Assembly (NCBI RefSeq): GCF_002573715.1
Contig: NZ_PDHM01000021.1
Coordinates: 1-64,000, forward strand
From: Paenibacillus sp. EZ-K15
Lineage (GTDB): Bacteria; Bacillota; Bacilli; Paenibacillales; Paenibacillaceae
Length of the DNA: 64,000 bases
Reading direction: 5' to 3'
Both the position numbers and the translations under genes were made by a program. The notes beneath the pieces were generated by a model that saw only the letters and a list, made by a program, of their open reading frames with translations, had not been told where the DNA came from and searched no databases. Shown here in pieces: positions 52,497-60,356 of this stretch (position 1 is the stretch's first letter; each line of letters begins with the position of its first letter).

Positions 52497-53950
52497 TGAA
52501 ACAGCGTTCCATCAAAAACACGTTCGCCCGCCATTTCGCCTCGATTCTGGCCTGCAGCTTGCTGGCTACGCTTGTAACCTGGGGACTGCTCGTCATGCTG
52601 CTTGGGTACTTGTTCAACCATGACATCGCGCTCCCGGCAAATCATTATGAAGCTCAGATCCCTGTTATTTCGGAGTACGCGGAAGACCGGGGCGATTCTG
52701 TCATGAGCACGCAGGGACAAGCCGAACTGGAAAAGGTGATCCCCTCGCAGGGCATGTCCTACCTCGTTGTGTCCCTTACCGGCGAACCCTTATATGGTGA
52801 TCTTACTCTAAAAGAATCGCTTAACCGGCAAAAGATACTGGCACGCTTGAACCAGACGCACAGCAGCATGAATCAAGTCGTTAAATACATTCCGGTTGTC
52901 TCCAGTGACGGAGATCTTGCAGGGGCTCTTCTGCTTGGATATAACCTGAAGGTGACGGCAGTCAATCCGGCGCTGAATCCCTTGATAACCTTTGGGTCCC
53001 TGGCCTTTATTCTGACGCCTTTTCTGTATATCATCTTGTTCACTCTGATATTCGGAAGACGATTCAGCCGCAAGATCAGCACCCCGCTGCAGCAGCTTCT
53101 GCAAGGAGCCGAACAGATTAAAGAGCGAAGTTTACACTTTTCCATGGCAGGGACATCGTCCATAACGGAAGTTAATCGTCTTACGAATGCTTTTGAGGAC
53201 ATGCGTCAGGAGCTGGAGCAATCCATCGAGCGGGAATGGAGATTGGAGCAGGATAGAAGCACCATGTTTGCGGCTCTCGCTCACGACCTTCGGACACCGC
53301 TTACGATTATTCAAGGACATGTTGAGGGCTTGGAGCAGATGAACGGGGAGTCTTATGAAGCTAAACGATCGCAATATCTGCAAGTCATCAAACGCAACAC
53401 GACACGTGCTTCGAAACTCCTTCAGGATATGAACACTATCGCAGAAATTGAAAAGGTATCTTTTCAGCTTCAGCCGCTTCCCGTGGATATTGAAGAATTA
53501 GCGGATGATAAAACCATGGAATATGCCGCTTTATGCAGCAATATGAACATAACGTTCCATACAGAGATCAACGATAATCGAATGAACAAGAAGCCCGTCA
53601 TCTTGGATCCCTATCGCATCATGCAGGTTCTGGATAATCTCGTTTCGAACAGCATTCGATATACCCCTGAAGCCGGACAGATTCTATGGCGGATCGAAAT
53701 CACCGAGCAGCAGGTGATGATGGCTGTGACGGATAATGGAGCAGGCTTTGGGCAGCAGCAAGATCTGCAGCAGGTATTTAAGCAGTTTTATCAAGGGGAT
53801 CACCCTTCCTCCAGACAAAAAGGGCATTCCGGTCTGGGGCTGTATATCGCCAAACTTCTCATACAGCATCATGGAGGGCATATTTCTGCCGAGAACACCC
53901 CGCCTTGCGGGGCAACGGTGCGCTTTACCCTACCGATCCAAGAATCATAA
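52493..53950 (+). CDS. Sensor histidine kinase
   Basis: This 485-residue membrane kinase has membrane helices at about 15-41 and 165-188 that enclose an extracellular sensor domain of about 120 residues. HAMP (about 190-245), HisKA with phospho-acceptor His264 in ALAHDLRTPL, and an HATPase domain with N-box DNLVSNSIRYTP, G1 DNGAGFG and G2 GHSGLGLYIAK follow. The start is ATG 52493 or 52496, overlapping the regulator stop (ATGATGA); the longer upstream frame lies inside the regulator gene. The absence of an adjacent ABC exporter argues against the BceRS type. Confidence 0.88.
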   Translation: MMKQRSIKNTFARHFASILACSLLATLVTWGLLVMLLGYLFNHDIALPANHYEAQIPVISEYAEDRGDSVMSTQGQAELEKVIPSQGMSYLVVSLTGEPLYGDLTLKESLNRQKILARLNQTHSSMNQVVKYIPVVSSDGDLAGALLLGYNLKVTAVNPALNPLITFGSLAFILTPFLYIILFTLIFGRRFSRKISTPLQQLLQGAEQIKERSLHFSMAGTSSITEVNRLTNAFEDMRQELEQSIEREWRLEQDRSTMFAALAHDLRTPLTIIQGHVEGLEQMNGESYEAKRSQYLQVIKRNTTRASKLLQDMNTIAEIEKVSFQLQPLPVDIEELADDKTMEYAALCSNMNITFHTEINDNRMNKKPVILDPYRIMQVLDNLVSNSIRYTPEAGQILWRIEITEQQVMMAVTDNGAGFGQQQDLQQVFKQFYQGDHPSSRQKGHSGLGLYIAKLLIQHHGGHISAENTPPCGATVRFTLPIQES

Positions 53951-53970
53951 GCTTCCTCAAGCATCATAAA

Positions 53971-54009
53971 GAGGCATCCTTCACGATCCAATGGATCGGG
54001 GGATGCCTC
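53971..54009. terminator. Terminator between kinase and YhaM-like gene
   Basis: GAGGCATCC/GGATGCCTC encloses a second stem GATCC/GGATC. It serves the convergent sensor kinase and nuclease genes. Confidence 0.7.
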
Positions 54010-54014
54010 AATTG

Positions 54015-54971
54015 TTATACCTTCAACCGATAAATCGCCTTATTATCGAGTCCACGGATCATCGGTGTCCATGGCTCCGTTTCAAGGGTCGTATCCAGGG
54101 CATCCTCTACCATCTGCAGCTTGGCATCCAGCAGGTCGATATGGTGCAGCGCAACGGCTTCAGCCGTTTGCGGCTGAACCGGGCTCCCCCACTCTCCCAG
54201 GTTATGGTGGGAAAGTACGAGATGCTGCAATCCCAGTACCACTTCGGATTCTAGCGCGATGTCGTTCTGAATGGCCGCTTCCACGATCCAGTTGGATGCC
54301 AGGGCGATATGTCCGATCAATTTCCCCTGATTGCTGTAGTCCGTAACGATGCCCATCTGGGCGATCATCTCTTCCGGCTTTGCGATATCATGAAGGATAA
54401 TGCCGGCCTTGATCAAGTCCGGATTCAGAAACGGCCGCTGCTTGCAGATGAAATCGCCAATCTCCAGCATGCGGACAATATGATAGGCAAGTCCGGCAAA
54501 GTAAGCATGATGATAGGTTTTGGCAGCCGGATAATGCATCAACTTCTCTTCCACCTTCGACACACAATACTGCACGATGCTTCGTATCTGCGGCTCCGTA
54601 ATCTCATTCATCGTAAGTTTGATCGTATGTAATAGATCCACGGGTCGGATTGGTGCAGCCCTTACAAAATCGGTCAAGGAAACGCCGTCCTCATCCGTTG
54701 CTTTACGAATTCGGCTGATTTTGACTTGAAGCTGATCCCTGTAGCTCAGCACGGTTCCCCGGATTTTGACTAATTGCATCGGCAGGAACGTTTCTTTATC
54801 TTGAATGGTCACATCCCAGTACTTGGCCGAAATCTGGCCGCTCGCATCCGAGAGGATAATATCAAAATAATCTTTCGGCGGCGTGCCGTTGGTCTGTCTC
54901 ATATTTAATTCTTTCAGCAAGTAAAATCCAACAAAATCATCTTGAACGCTAAGTTTATTAATCGGTTTCAT
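54015..54971 (-). CDS. yhaM: 3'-5' exoribonuclease, YhaM family
   Basis: This 318-residue nuclease has an N-terminal OB-fold nucleic-acid-binding domain (about 10-100, DIILSDASGQISAKYWDV) and an HD phosphohydrolase domain (about 150-290) with HHAYFAGLAYHI, ILHDIAK and the HLVLSHH motif. YhaM proteins are Mn-dependent 3'-5' exonucleases acting in RNA turnover and DNA repair. GGGAGG precedes the ATG. It stands alone. Confidence 0.85.
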   Translation of the reverse strand: MKPINKLSVQDDFVGFYLLKELNMRQTNGTPPKDYFDIILSDASGQISAKYWDVTIQDKETFLPMQLVKIRGTVLSYRDQLQVKISRIRKATDEDGVSLTDFVRAAPIRPVDLLHTIKLTMNEITEPQIRSIVQYCVSKVEEKLMHYPAAKTYHHAYFAGLAYHIVRMLEIGDFICKQRPFLNPDLIKAGIILHDIAKPEEMIAQMGIVTDYSNQGKLIGHIALASNWIVEAAIQNDIALESEVVLGLQHLVLSHHNLGEWGSPVQPQTAEAVALHHIDLLDAKLQMVEDALDTTLETEPWTPMIRGLDNKAIYRLKV

Positions 54972-55087
54972 CTGGTTCCTCCCACGATCTTCATTCCATA
55001 AAACTACTCTATCATATTTATAACCTATTACTAAATACGATTCCCAATTCGTTCATAATTCTTGATCTGAAAGATTACAATCTAACG

Positions 55088-55118
55088 AAAAAAACCACTT
55101 AGCAAAGTGGCTTTTTAC
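55088..55118 (-). terminator. Terminator after aldo/keto reductase
   Basis: On the minus strand AGCCACTT pairs with AAGTGGTT, followed by seven T residues, about 80 bases past the stop. Confidence 0.7.
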
Positions 55119-55198
55119 GATTTTCATATTATTTATGTCTAGATTCAAAGCCGCAGCCCATGACCGATCAGCTAAAATAATAAATGAAATCAGAGCGT

Positions 55199-56119
55199 TT
55201 ATCCCCTCCACGCACCCGGATGGTCGTCCTGGACCAAATCCAGCTCCACGGCTCTTGCGTTCATCTCCACCTGCTCGACGCTCTTGCAGCCGGGAATGAC
55301 ACAGCTGACAGCAGGATGCTTCAAACACCAGGCCAGCGCCCACTCGGCCATATTCACGCCCTCCGGCACTTCGTTCTGCTTAATCTCTTCCACAAGCTTC
55401 AGCTTGGCATTAATCTCGTCCTGGTCACGGTTCTTGCGCACATTATCGCTGAAGACCGTCCCCGGCTTATACTTTCCGCTTAAGTACCCGCTCGCAAGTG
55501 GAACTCGCGCCAATACGCCAAGATCCTGCTTCATGCATGAAGGAAGAACCTCTTCCTCCGGAGCTTGGTCCAGACGGTTATATACAACCTGAATGGCTTT
55601 AGCATTAACCTCCGCGGCCTTGTCGGTTTGATAGATATTTTTGTTGCTACCAATGGAAATGCCCAGATTACGGATGGTTCCCGCCTGAACCTGCTTGTCC
55701 AGCATCGTCCACATATCATCATTGTTGAACACTTCATCCGAGCCGGAATGGAATTGATACAGGTCGATGTAATCGGTACGAAGCGCTTTAAGTGATTCCT
55801 CCAGCTGAATTCGGATCTGCTTCGCATCCCAAGCGTTCTCCCATTGCTCATGCCATCGATGACCAAACTTCGAGGCAATGACCCAATCCTCGCGGCGATC
55901 GCGCAACAAGAAATCGCCGATGAATTTCTCGGACATATGATGAGGCCCATAACATTCGGCTGTATCGAGCAGATTAATGCCAAGTTCCTTCGCATGCGTT
56001 AAGATGGCATCGACTTCCTTTTGATTGAAATCCTTCCCCCAATCACCGCCAAACTGCCAGGTTCCCACACCGACTACCGATACTTTCAGATCCGTTTTCC
56101 CGAGACGTCTGTACTTCAT
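55199..56119 (-). CDS. Aldo/keto reductase
   Basis: This 306-residue TIM-barrel NADPH oxidoreductase carries the AKR catalytic residues: Asp in LLDTAECYG (Tyr follows), Lys in IASKFGH and the following His-containing DLYQFHSG segment. The C-terminal cofactor site is near SCVIPGCKSVEQVEMNARAV. Substrates in this family are aldehydes and ketones; the physiological one is unknown. GGGGTGAG precedes the ATG. Monocistronic. Confidence 0.88.
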   Translation of the reverse strand: MKYRRLGKTDLKVSVVGVGTWQFGGDWGKDFNQKEVDAILTHAKELGINLLDTAECYGPHHMSEKFIGDFLLRDRREDWVIASKFGHRWHEQWENAWDAKQIRIQLEESLKALRTDYIDLYQFHSGSDEVFNNDDMWTMLDKQVQAGTIRNLGISIGSNKNIYQTDKAAEVNAKAIQVVYNRLDQAPEEEVLPSCMKQDLGVLARVPLASGYLSGKYKPGTVFSDNVRKNRDQDEINAKLKLVEEIKQNEVPEGVNMAEWALAWCLKHPAVSCVIPGCKSVEQVEMNARAVELDLVQDDHPGAWRG

Positions 56120-56294
56120 ATACTCACCCCTACTCGTAGATTTGTGCGCCTATATCTTATTTGAAATTGCAACCGTTTGCAACTCTTGCTGCAGACTCTT
56201 TTTTTCGTCCATAGACCTTATTTTCATTCACTTGCCGTATCCTGACTGTTTAATAACAAGTCGTTATGGTGAACCCTATAATACGTAAACATTT

Positions 56295-56303
56295 TGCTAT
56301 AAT
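56295..56303 (+). promoter_or_regulatory. Extended -10 promoter of mgtE
   Basis: TG-C-TATAAT is an extended -10 element with no clear -35. It predicts a start near 56310, very close to the ribosome site, so a magnesium riboswitch would not fit in the leader. Confidence 0.55.
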
Positions 56304-56333
56304 AGAACGGAATCAGAAAGGAGGATTGTCGGC

Positions 56334-57689
56334 GTGAATACTCGGACACTGGAGCAATGGATGCCGGACATTATAGAGAGTCTGAAAGCAAAAACACCAA
56401 ATGACTTTCAGCGAATGATCGATGAATTTCTTCCTTATGACCTGGCCAGAATACATAGCCATCTCAGCGATACAGACCAAACCCGATTTCTGCAGTTTCT
56501 GAACGAGGAACAGCTGGCTGATATGATTCAGGAAATGGAGCACGACCAGCAAATCGAAGTTTTGGGCAAGCTGGGCAAAGAAAAAACAGCCATCATCCTG
56601 GACTTGATGGATAACGACGACCTCGCCATTCTGCTTGATGAGCTGTCACCCGAGCAGAAAGACGAATTCCTCAAGGGAATGCGGGACGAGGAATCCCAAT
56701 TTGTCCAGAACCTGATGAAATACCCGCCGGAAACTGCGGGCCGAATCATGACGAACCGTTATGTGTGGATTCCCCAGCATTACACCGTATCGGAGGTAGT
56801 CCAGAAGCTAAAAACCTACGTCTCCATTTCGGAAACGATCAACTATCTGTACGTCATTGACCAAGACAAAAAGCTGATGGGCGTGGTGTCCTACCGCGGA
56901 CTCATTTTGGCCGAGCCGGATGAATATATGGTAGATATCATGCACAGCCGGGTTCTGTCCGTACCTGCGGATGCCGATCAGGAGGAAGTCGCCCAGATTA
57001 TCCAAAAATACGATCTCGTCGCCATCCCCGTCGTTGAACAGGATAACAAACTTGTAGGCATCATTACGGTTGACGATATTCTCGACGTCGTCATCAAGGA
57101 AGCCGACGAGGACATTCGGAAAATGAATGCCACCGGGGGCAAATCCATCGACTTCAACACCAAAGCAACCGTTGCCGCCTTTCGAAGATTGCCATGGCTA
57201 ATCTTGCTCTTATTCATCGGTCTGATCTCCGGAACGATCATTTCCAGATTTGAAGAGACGCTGGCACAGGTTGTGGCGCTAGCCTTCTTCATGCCCATGA
57301 TTGCAGGAATGACCGGCAATACCGGCACGCAGTCGCTTGCTGTTATTGTGCGAGGCCTGACCACGAAAGAAATGACGAAATCGCTGGTGTACCGGCTGTT
57401 AGCGAGAGAGCTGAAGGTCGGATTGATGATTGGGGTAACATGCGGCATCCTGATATCCTTGATCGCATACTTCTGGCAGGGCAATCTCTATCTGGGGTTT
57501 GTGGTCGGAAGCTCGTTGATTGCAACACTCATCGTGGGAACCATGGCAGGTACAATTATTCCGCTCATTCTATTCAAATTCAAAATTGATCCGGCAGTAG
57601 CCTCGGGACCGTTAATTACAACCATTAACGATATCCTATCGCTTGTCATCTACTTTGGTATCGCCACCCTGTTTCTTTCTTACATCTAG
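56334..57689 (+). CDS. mgtE: Magnesium transporter MgtE
   Basis: This 451-residue Mg2+ channel/transporter has an N-terminal superhelical domain (about 1-130), two CBS domains (about 140-195 and 200-260) and a plug helix. Five transmembrane helices follow (about 285-450) with the ion-pore motif MIAGMTGNTGTQS near 335. The acidic cytosolic domains close the pore when Mg2+ is abundant. It starts at a GTG with AAAGGAGG upstream. No M-box riboswitch is visible in the 214-base gap upstream. Confidence 0.92.
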   Translation: MNTRTLEQWMPDIIESLKAKTPNDFQRMIDEFLPYDLARIHSHLSDTDQTRFLQFLNEEQLADMIQEMEHDQQIEVLGKLGKEKTAIILDLMDNDDLAILLDELSPEQKDEFLKGMRDEESQFVQNLMKYPPETAGRIMTNRYVWIPQHYTVSEVVQKLKTYVSISETINYLYVIDQDKKLMGVVSYRGLILAEPDEYMVDIMHSRVLSVPADADQEEVAQIIQKYDLVAIPVVEQDNKLVGIITVDDILDVVIKEADEDIRKMNATGGKSIDFNTKATVAAFRRLPWLILLLFIGLISGTIISRFEETLAQVVALAFFMPMIAGMTGNTGTQSLAVIVRGLTTKEMTKSLVYRLLARELKVGLMIGVTCGILISLIAYFWQGNLYLGFVVGSSLIATLIVGTMAGTIIPLILFKFKIDPAVASGPLITTINDILSLVIYFGIATLFLSYI

Positions 57690-57719
57690 CAGCTATTTAC
57701 GAAATATATTCCTTACGTT

Positions 57720-57754
57720 AAAAAGACTTCCGGCTTACTAACCGGAAGTCTTTT
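57720..57754. terminator. Bidirectional terminator after mgtE
   Basis: AAAAAGACTTCCGG and CCGGAAGTCTTTTT form a 14-bp stem with an 8-base loop and U-tracts in both directions. Confidence 0.85.
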
Positions 57755-57787
57755 TGGGGCTCTGCCAGAGCAAGAATCTCCATTGGC

Positions 57788-58183
57788 TCAATAACCTGCC
57801 TGTTCATTACCCGTGTTTCCACTATATCGATGAGCATGTGGAATCCTACCATCTACTGTGGTATAGCCTTCAAAATAATGATAGTGCCCGCCGCCTGCCA
57901 AGGGAATGGCGGGGCCAGTTGTTCCTCTAATCATGTGCTTGTGTTGGTCATTAAATGATGTTTGGGCATGATAATTATGGACGTGTGGAACGCCACTTGG
58001 AGCTGGTTCCGTTACACCCACGTAATGATGGAAATGTCCAACATCAAAGGATGTATCTCCTTCGAAGGGATGAACATGAACGTTAACGGGTCTTCCATCC
58101 CAAGATGTAAGAAAGAGTTGATGCGAATGTCCCGAATCGGAGTCATTGGAATGAACAACAAATCCCGTTATTTGTATTTCCAT
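57788..58183 (-). CDS. ymaF: YmaF-family histidine-rich protein
   Basis: This 131-residue small protein is rich in histidine and glycine. About six HxH-type pairs recur every 15-25 residues (GHSHQ, VHVHP, GHFHHY, PHVHNYH, QHKHM, GHYHYFEG, PHAHRYSG), forming an internal repeat that suggests metal binding. It matches the YmaF family of Bacillales, whose function is not established. The ATG at 58183 has AAGGGAGGG upstream. It lies 19 bases after the DUF2935 gene in the same operon, which links the two. Confidence 0.78.
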   Translation of the reverse strand: MEIQITGFVVHSNDSDSGHSHQLFLTSWDGRPVNVHVHPFEGDTSFDVGHFHHYVGVTEPAPSGVPHVHNYHAQTSFNDQHKHMIRGTTGPAIPLAGGGHYHYFEGYTTVDGRIPHAHRYSGNTGNEQAGY

Positions 58184-58202
58184 CAAATATCCCTCCCTTA
58201 TT

Positions 58203-59021
58203 TTAATGCATGATTTCTTTCTTGTTTACCTTCATGCCAGACAATGACCGATCGAACATGTCAAGAATAAATAAGAATCGTTCAGCTTCACGAAAAACGT
58301 GATCTGCTAATAAGGGATGGATGATACTTTTGATGCGACACTCCTCAATTAAGTCGCGCGCAGTCTTCTTAAAATCTCGCAATGATTTGACTGAAACGCG
58401 GTTTTCATCAACAAATTGACTTAGTAATGGATGGGTTTGCGATTGTGGACGCATGGAACTTAAGTCAATGGCTTGATACATCAACGTATCAAAATCCTGG
58501 CTAAACTCCCTTGCTTGTTCCACTAATTTTCGCTCGGATGGATCAAGCAGATGGCCTATGAATTTTGCATGGTCAGCCATGATTTTTAGGAAAAAGACAT
58601 TTTCATCGATAATCGCATCAGGTAATGGTTCAAGTCTCCCGCTATTGAGTTCCTCTAACCGATTTCTAAAGTAATTTGCTTCTCGGCTAACATGATCTAC
58701 AAGCAAAGGGAAATTGTTTCCCCCAGGAAGTTGGCACCTTAGTATAAGCCCGAGTACCTTTCTCTTAAATGCCCAAATGTGAACAGCGGCATTGTGAACT
58801 TCTGAATTAAACTGTCGAATTGTTTGGGGATCAGTATCAGCTTGAAAAGAATGTGATCTTCTTTCAATATCCTCGAAGGTTTCATGAAATTGATTAGCCT
58901 CATTAATTAACTGCGTATCTTCACACCTAAATCCTAGTCGAAGAAAAAAGGAATGTTCTTTCATAATGCGTGACCAAAAACGTATTTCGTCTAATGATCG
59001 GACTACAAAAGGATCCGACAA
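58203..59021 (-). CDS. DUF2935 protein
   Basis: This 272-residue protein, nearly all helical, contains two copies of a ferritin-like/DUF2935 bundle (about 1-125 and 130-272). The WSRIMKEHSFFLRLGF segment is mirrored by FLKIMADHAKFIGHLLDPSE, and LLVDHVSREANYFRNRLEEL by LLADHVFREAERFLFILDMF. Repeated H and E residues suit a di-metal site. The function is unknown. I chose the TTG at 59021, which gives MSDPFVV and leaves AAAGGTGG seven bases upstream; the longer GTG form lacks a ribosome site. First gene of an operon with YmaF. Confidence 0.75.
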   Translation of the reverse strand: MSDPFVVRSLDEIRFWSRIMKEHSFFLRLGFRCEDTQLINEANQFHETFEDIERRSHSFQADTDPQTIRQFNSEVHNAAVHIWAFKRKVLGLILRCQLPGGNNFPLLVDHVSREANYFRNRLEELNSGRLEPLPDAIIDENVFFLKIMADHAKFIGHLLDPSERKLVEQAREFSQDFDTLMYQAIDLSSMRPQSQTHPLLSQFVDENRVSVKSLRDFKKTARDLIEECRIKSIIHPLLADHVFREAERFLFILDMFDRSLSGMKVNKKEIMH

Positions 59022-59152
59022 ACCATATCCCACCTTTCGGCACACTTAAAGACAACCATCTATATTGACTTGATAGCAAAGTATATGGTGAGGGCTTGTT
59101 TCAATATGCTGTCGAAAAATAAAAAATCAAGATCATTTAGATTTAAATTAAA

Positions 59153-59184
59153 AAAAGCCTCGCTGGCAAGTTGCCAGCTGAGGT
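59153..59184 (-). terminator. Minus-strand terminator-like hairpin upstream of catB-type leader
   Basis: On the minus strand CCTCAGCTGGCAA pairs with TTGCCAGCGAGG with one mismatch, followed by six T residues. It separates the catB-type promoter from the DUF2935 gene. No minus-strand gene ends nearby, so its transcript is unclear. Confidence 0.55.
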
Positions 59185-59244
59185 GAGAAAATGATCAGGC
59201 GTAATGAATGGGACAAAAATTCACTGTATATTCGAACTGCGTGT

Positions 59245-59274
59245 TTGACGAAAAGACAATCCGTTTGTTACAAT
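59245..59274 (+). promoter_or_regulatory. Promoter of the catB-type transcript, with overlapping dyad
   Basis: TTGACG (59245-59250), an 18-base spacer and TACAAT (59269-59274) give a vegetative promoter with a start near 59281. GTTTGTT (59263-59269) and AACAAAC (59281-59287) form a dyad around the -10 box that could be a repressor site. Confidence 0.65.
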
Positions 59275-59305
59275 CTCACCAACAAACAGGAAAAGGATGA
59301 GGACG

Positions 59306-59359
59306 ATGGTTCGTCGTTTGAAAAGGTTTAAGAATGTAGCTACTGCATTAAGCTTCTGA
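59306..59359 (+). CDS. Putative 17-residue regulatory leader peptide
   Basis: This 17-codon ORF (MVRRLKRFKNVATALSF) begins 25 bases after the predicted transcript start and uses an AGGATGAGG ribosome site 5-6 bases upstream. It is basic at the N-terminus and ends Ala-Thr-Ala-Leu-Ser-Phe. Its last two codons plus stop form the left arm of a hairpin whose right arm ends at the catB-type ribosome site. In erm and type-A cat genes, a drug-stalled ribosome on such a peptide opens the hairpin. Chloramphenicol stalls best after Ala/Ser/Thr in the nascent chain, which fits residues 12-14. The role is inference. Confidence 0.55.
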   Translation: MVRRLKRFKNVATALSF

Positions 59360-59389
59360 GTAAATAATGATTTTATTCTACTTAGAAGC
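59352..59389 (+). promoter_or_regulatory. Attenuation hairpin between leader peptide and catB-type gene
   Basis: The left arm GCTTCTGAGTAAATAA (59352-59367) pairs with 59373-59389 (TTATT, a bulged C, then TACTTAGAAGC). This gives 16 bp with one G-U pair and one bulge around a 5-base loop. No T run follows, so it is not a terminator. The right arm touches GAGGA (59390-59394), the ribosome site of the acetyltransferase, six bases before its ATG. A stable stem here should hinder 30S binding. Confidence 0.6.
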
Positions 59390-59400
59390 GAGGAAAAAGA

Positions 59401-60063
59401 ATGAAACAACATCGGTATGAACACTGGTCCGAAATTAAGTATTTAAAGGATATTGTCACCAACGCCATGATTCAAGTAGGGGAATACTCTTACTATTCTG
59501 GTTATTACGATCATCATGATTTTGAAGATGGGTGCGTTAGATACCTATGGGGAGATGAAAAATCCAGAAGATTGTTTAACCCCATCGAAGACCATGGTTG
59601 GCATATAGATAAATTGATTATTGGAAACTACGTATGCATTGCAAGTGGTGTAGTTATTTTAATGGGTGGAAATCACAATCATCATCCTGAATGGATAACC
59701 GTATATCCGTTTGTGGAGCAGATTGAAACTTCTTACCTACCAAAAGGCGATACAGTCATCGAAAGTGATGCCTGGATTGGAATGAATGCCATGATTATGC
59801 CAGGTGTGACCATAGGCGAAGGCGCCATTGTAGCGGCTGGTTCGGTAGTTGCAAAAGATGTCCCACCATATACTATCGTAGGCGGTAACCCTGCTAAAGA
59901 GATAAGGAAACGCTTTGCGGAAGAAGAAATTGAAAAGTTAAAGGAAATGCGATGGTTTGATTGGAAGCGCGAGAAAATTGAACGGGTCAGTCATATCTTG
60001 TCCAGTTCTTCCGTTGATCAATTATATGACTTTTATCAAAAAGAAATAAAACCATACGTTTAA
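59401..60063 (+). CDS. CatB-type O-acetyltransferase (xenobiotic acetyltransferase, left-handed beta-helix)
   Basis: This 220-residue hexapeptide acetyltransferase matches the CatB/Vat xenobiotic acetyltransferase group. Landmarks are VGEYSYYSGYY (26-36), DKLIIGNYVCIASG (70-83), catalytic His94 in GNHNHHPEW, GDTVIESDAWIGMNAMIMPG and VGGNPAKEIRKRF. The C-terminus (MRWFDWKREKI, then SSSSVDQLYDFYQ) is closer to type-B chloramphenicol acetyltransferases than to streptogramin VatD. A W-rich insertion lies at about 49-68. It probably acetylates an antibiotic such as chloramphenicol using acetyl-CoA as trimers. The upstream leader suggests drug-induced translation. The substrate is not proven. Confidence 0.83.
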   Translation: MKQHRYEHWSEIKYLKDIVTNAMIQVGEYSYYSGYYDHHDFEDGCVRYLWGDEKSRRLFNPIEDHGWHIDKLIIGNYVCIASGVVILMGGNHNHHPEWITVYPFVEQIETSYLPKGDTVIESDAWIGMNAMIMPGVTIGEGAIVAAGSVVAKDVPPYTIVGGNPAKEIRKRFAEEEIEKLKEMRWFDWKREKIERVSHILSSSSVDQLYDFYQKEIKPYV

Positions 60064-60102
60064 TTTCAGATCTTCTCATAGAAAAAACTAATAGTTTAAA
60101 AA

Positions 60103-60142
60103 GCAATAGTCCCTTCTTGAAATTCAAGAAGGGACTATTTTT
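60103..60142 (+). terminator. Terminator after catB-type gene
   Basis: A near-perfect 15-bp stem (AATAGTCCCTTCTTG with its complement) has a 5-base loop and a T run. Confidence 0.88.
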
Positions 60143-60356
60143 CTGAGCCCGATCCTCAAAGTTTTGTTTATCATTCAAAACTCTTTTGTCATCCTGTTCA
60201 AAGAAACCCATTAGCTTCGTATCCCCTTAGATTTATGTGGTTGGCATTGCTTAAACATTACCAGTAACTAGGTCACTTCAAAGTGCGTACTTCTCAATCC
60301 GAACCCTAACGTGCAAAATGACATTAATCAAGAACATGTCGTTAGGAGATGAATTT

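Noticed and set aside
56120..56333. M-box magnesium riboswitch before mgtE
   Set aside because: The extended -10 element lies about 30 bases before the GTG start, leaving no room, and no M-box landmarks are seen.
59221..59424. 67-codon minus-strand ORF across the catB-type leader
   Set aside because: Antisense to the promoter, leader ORF and acetyltransferase start, with no ribosome site or homology.
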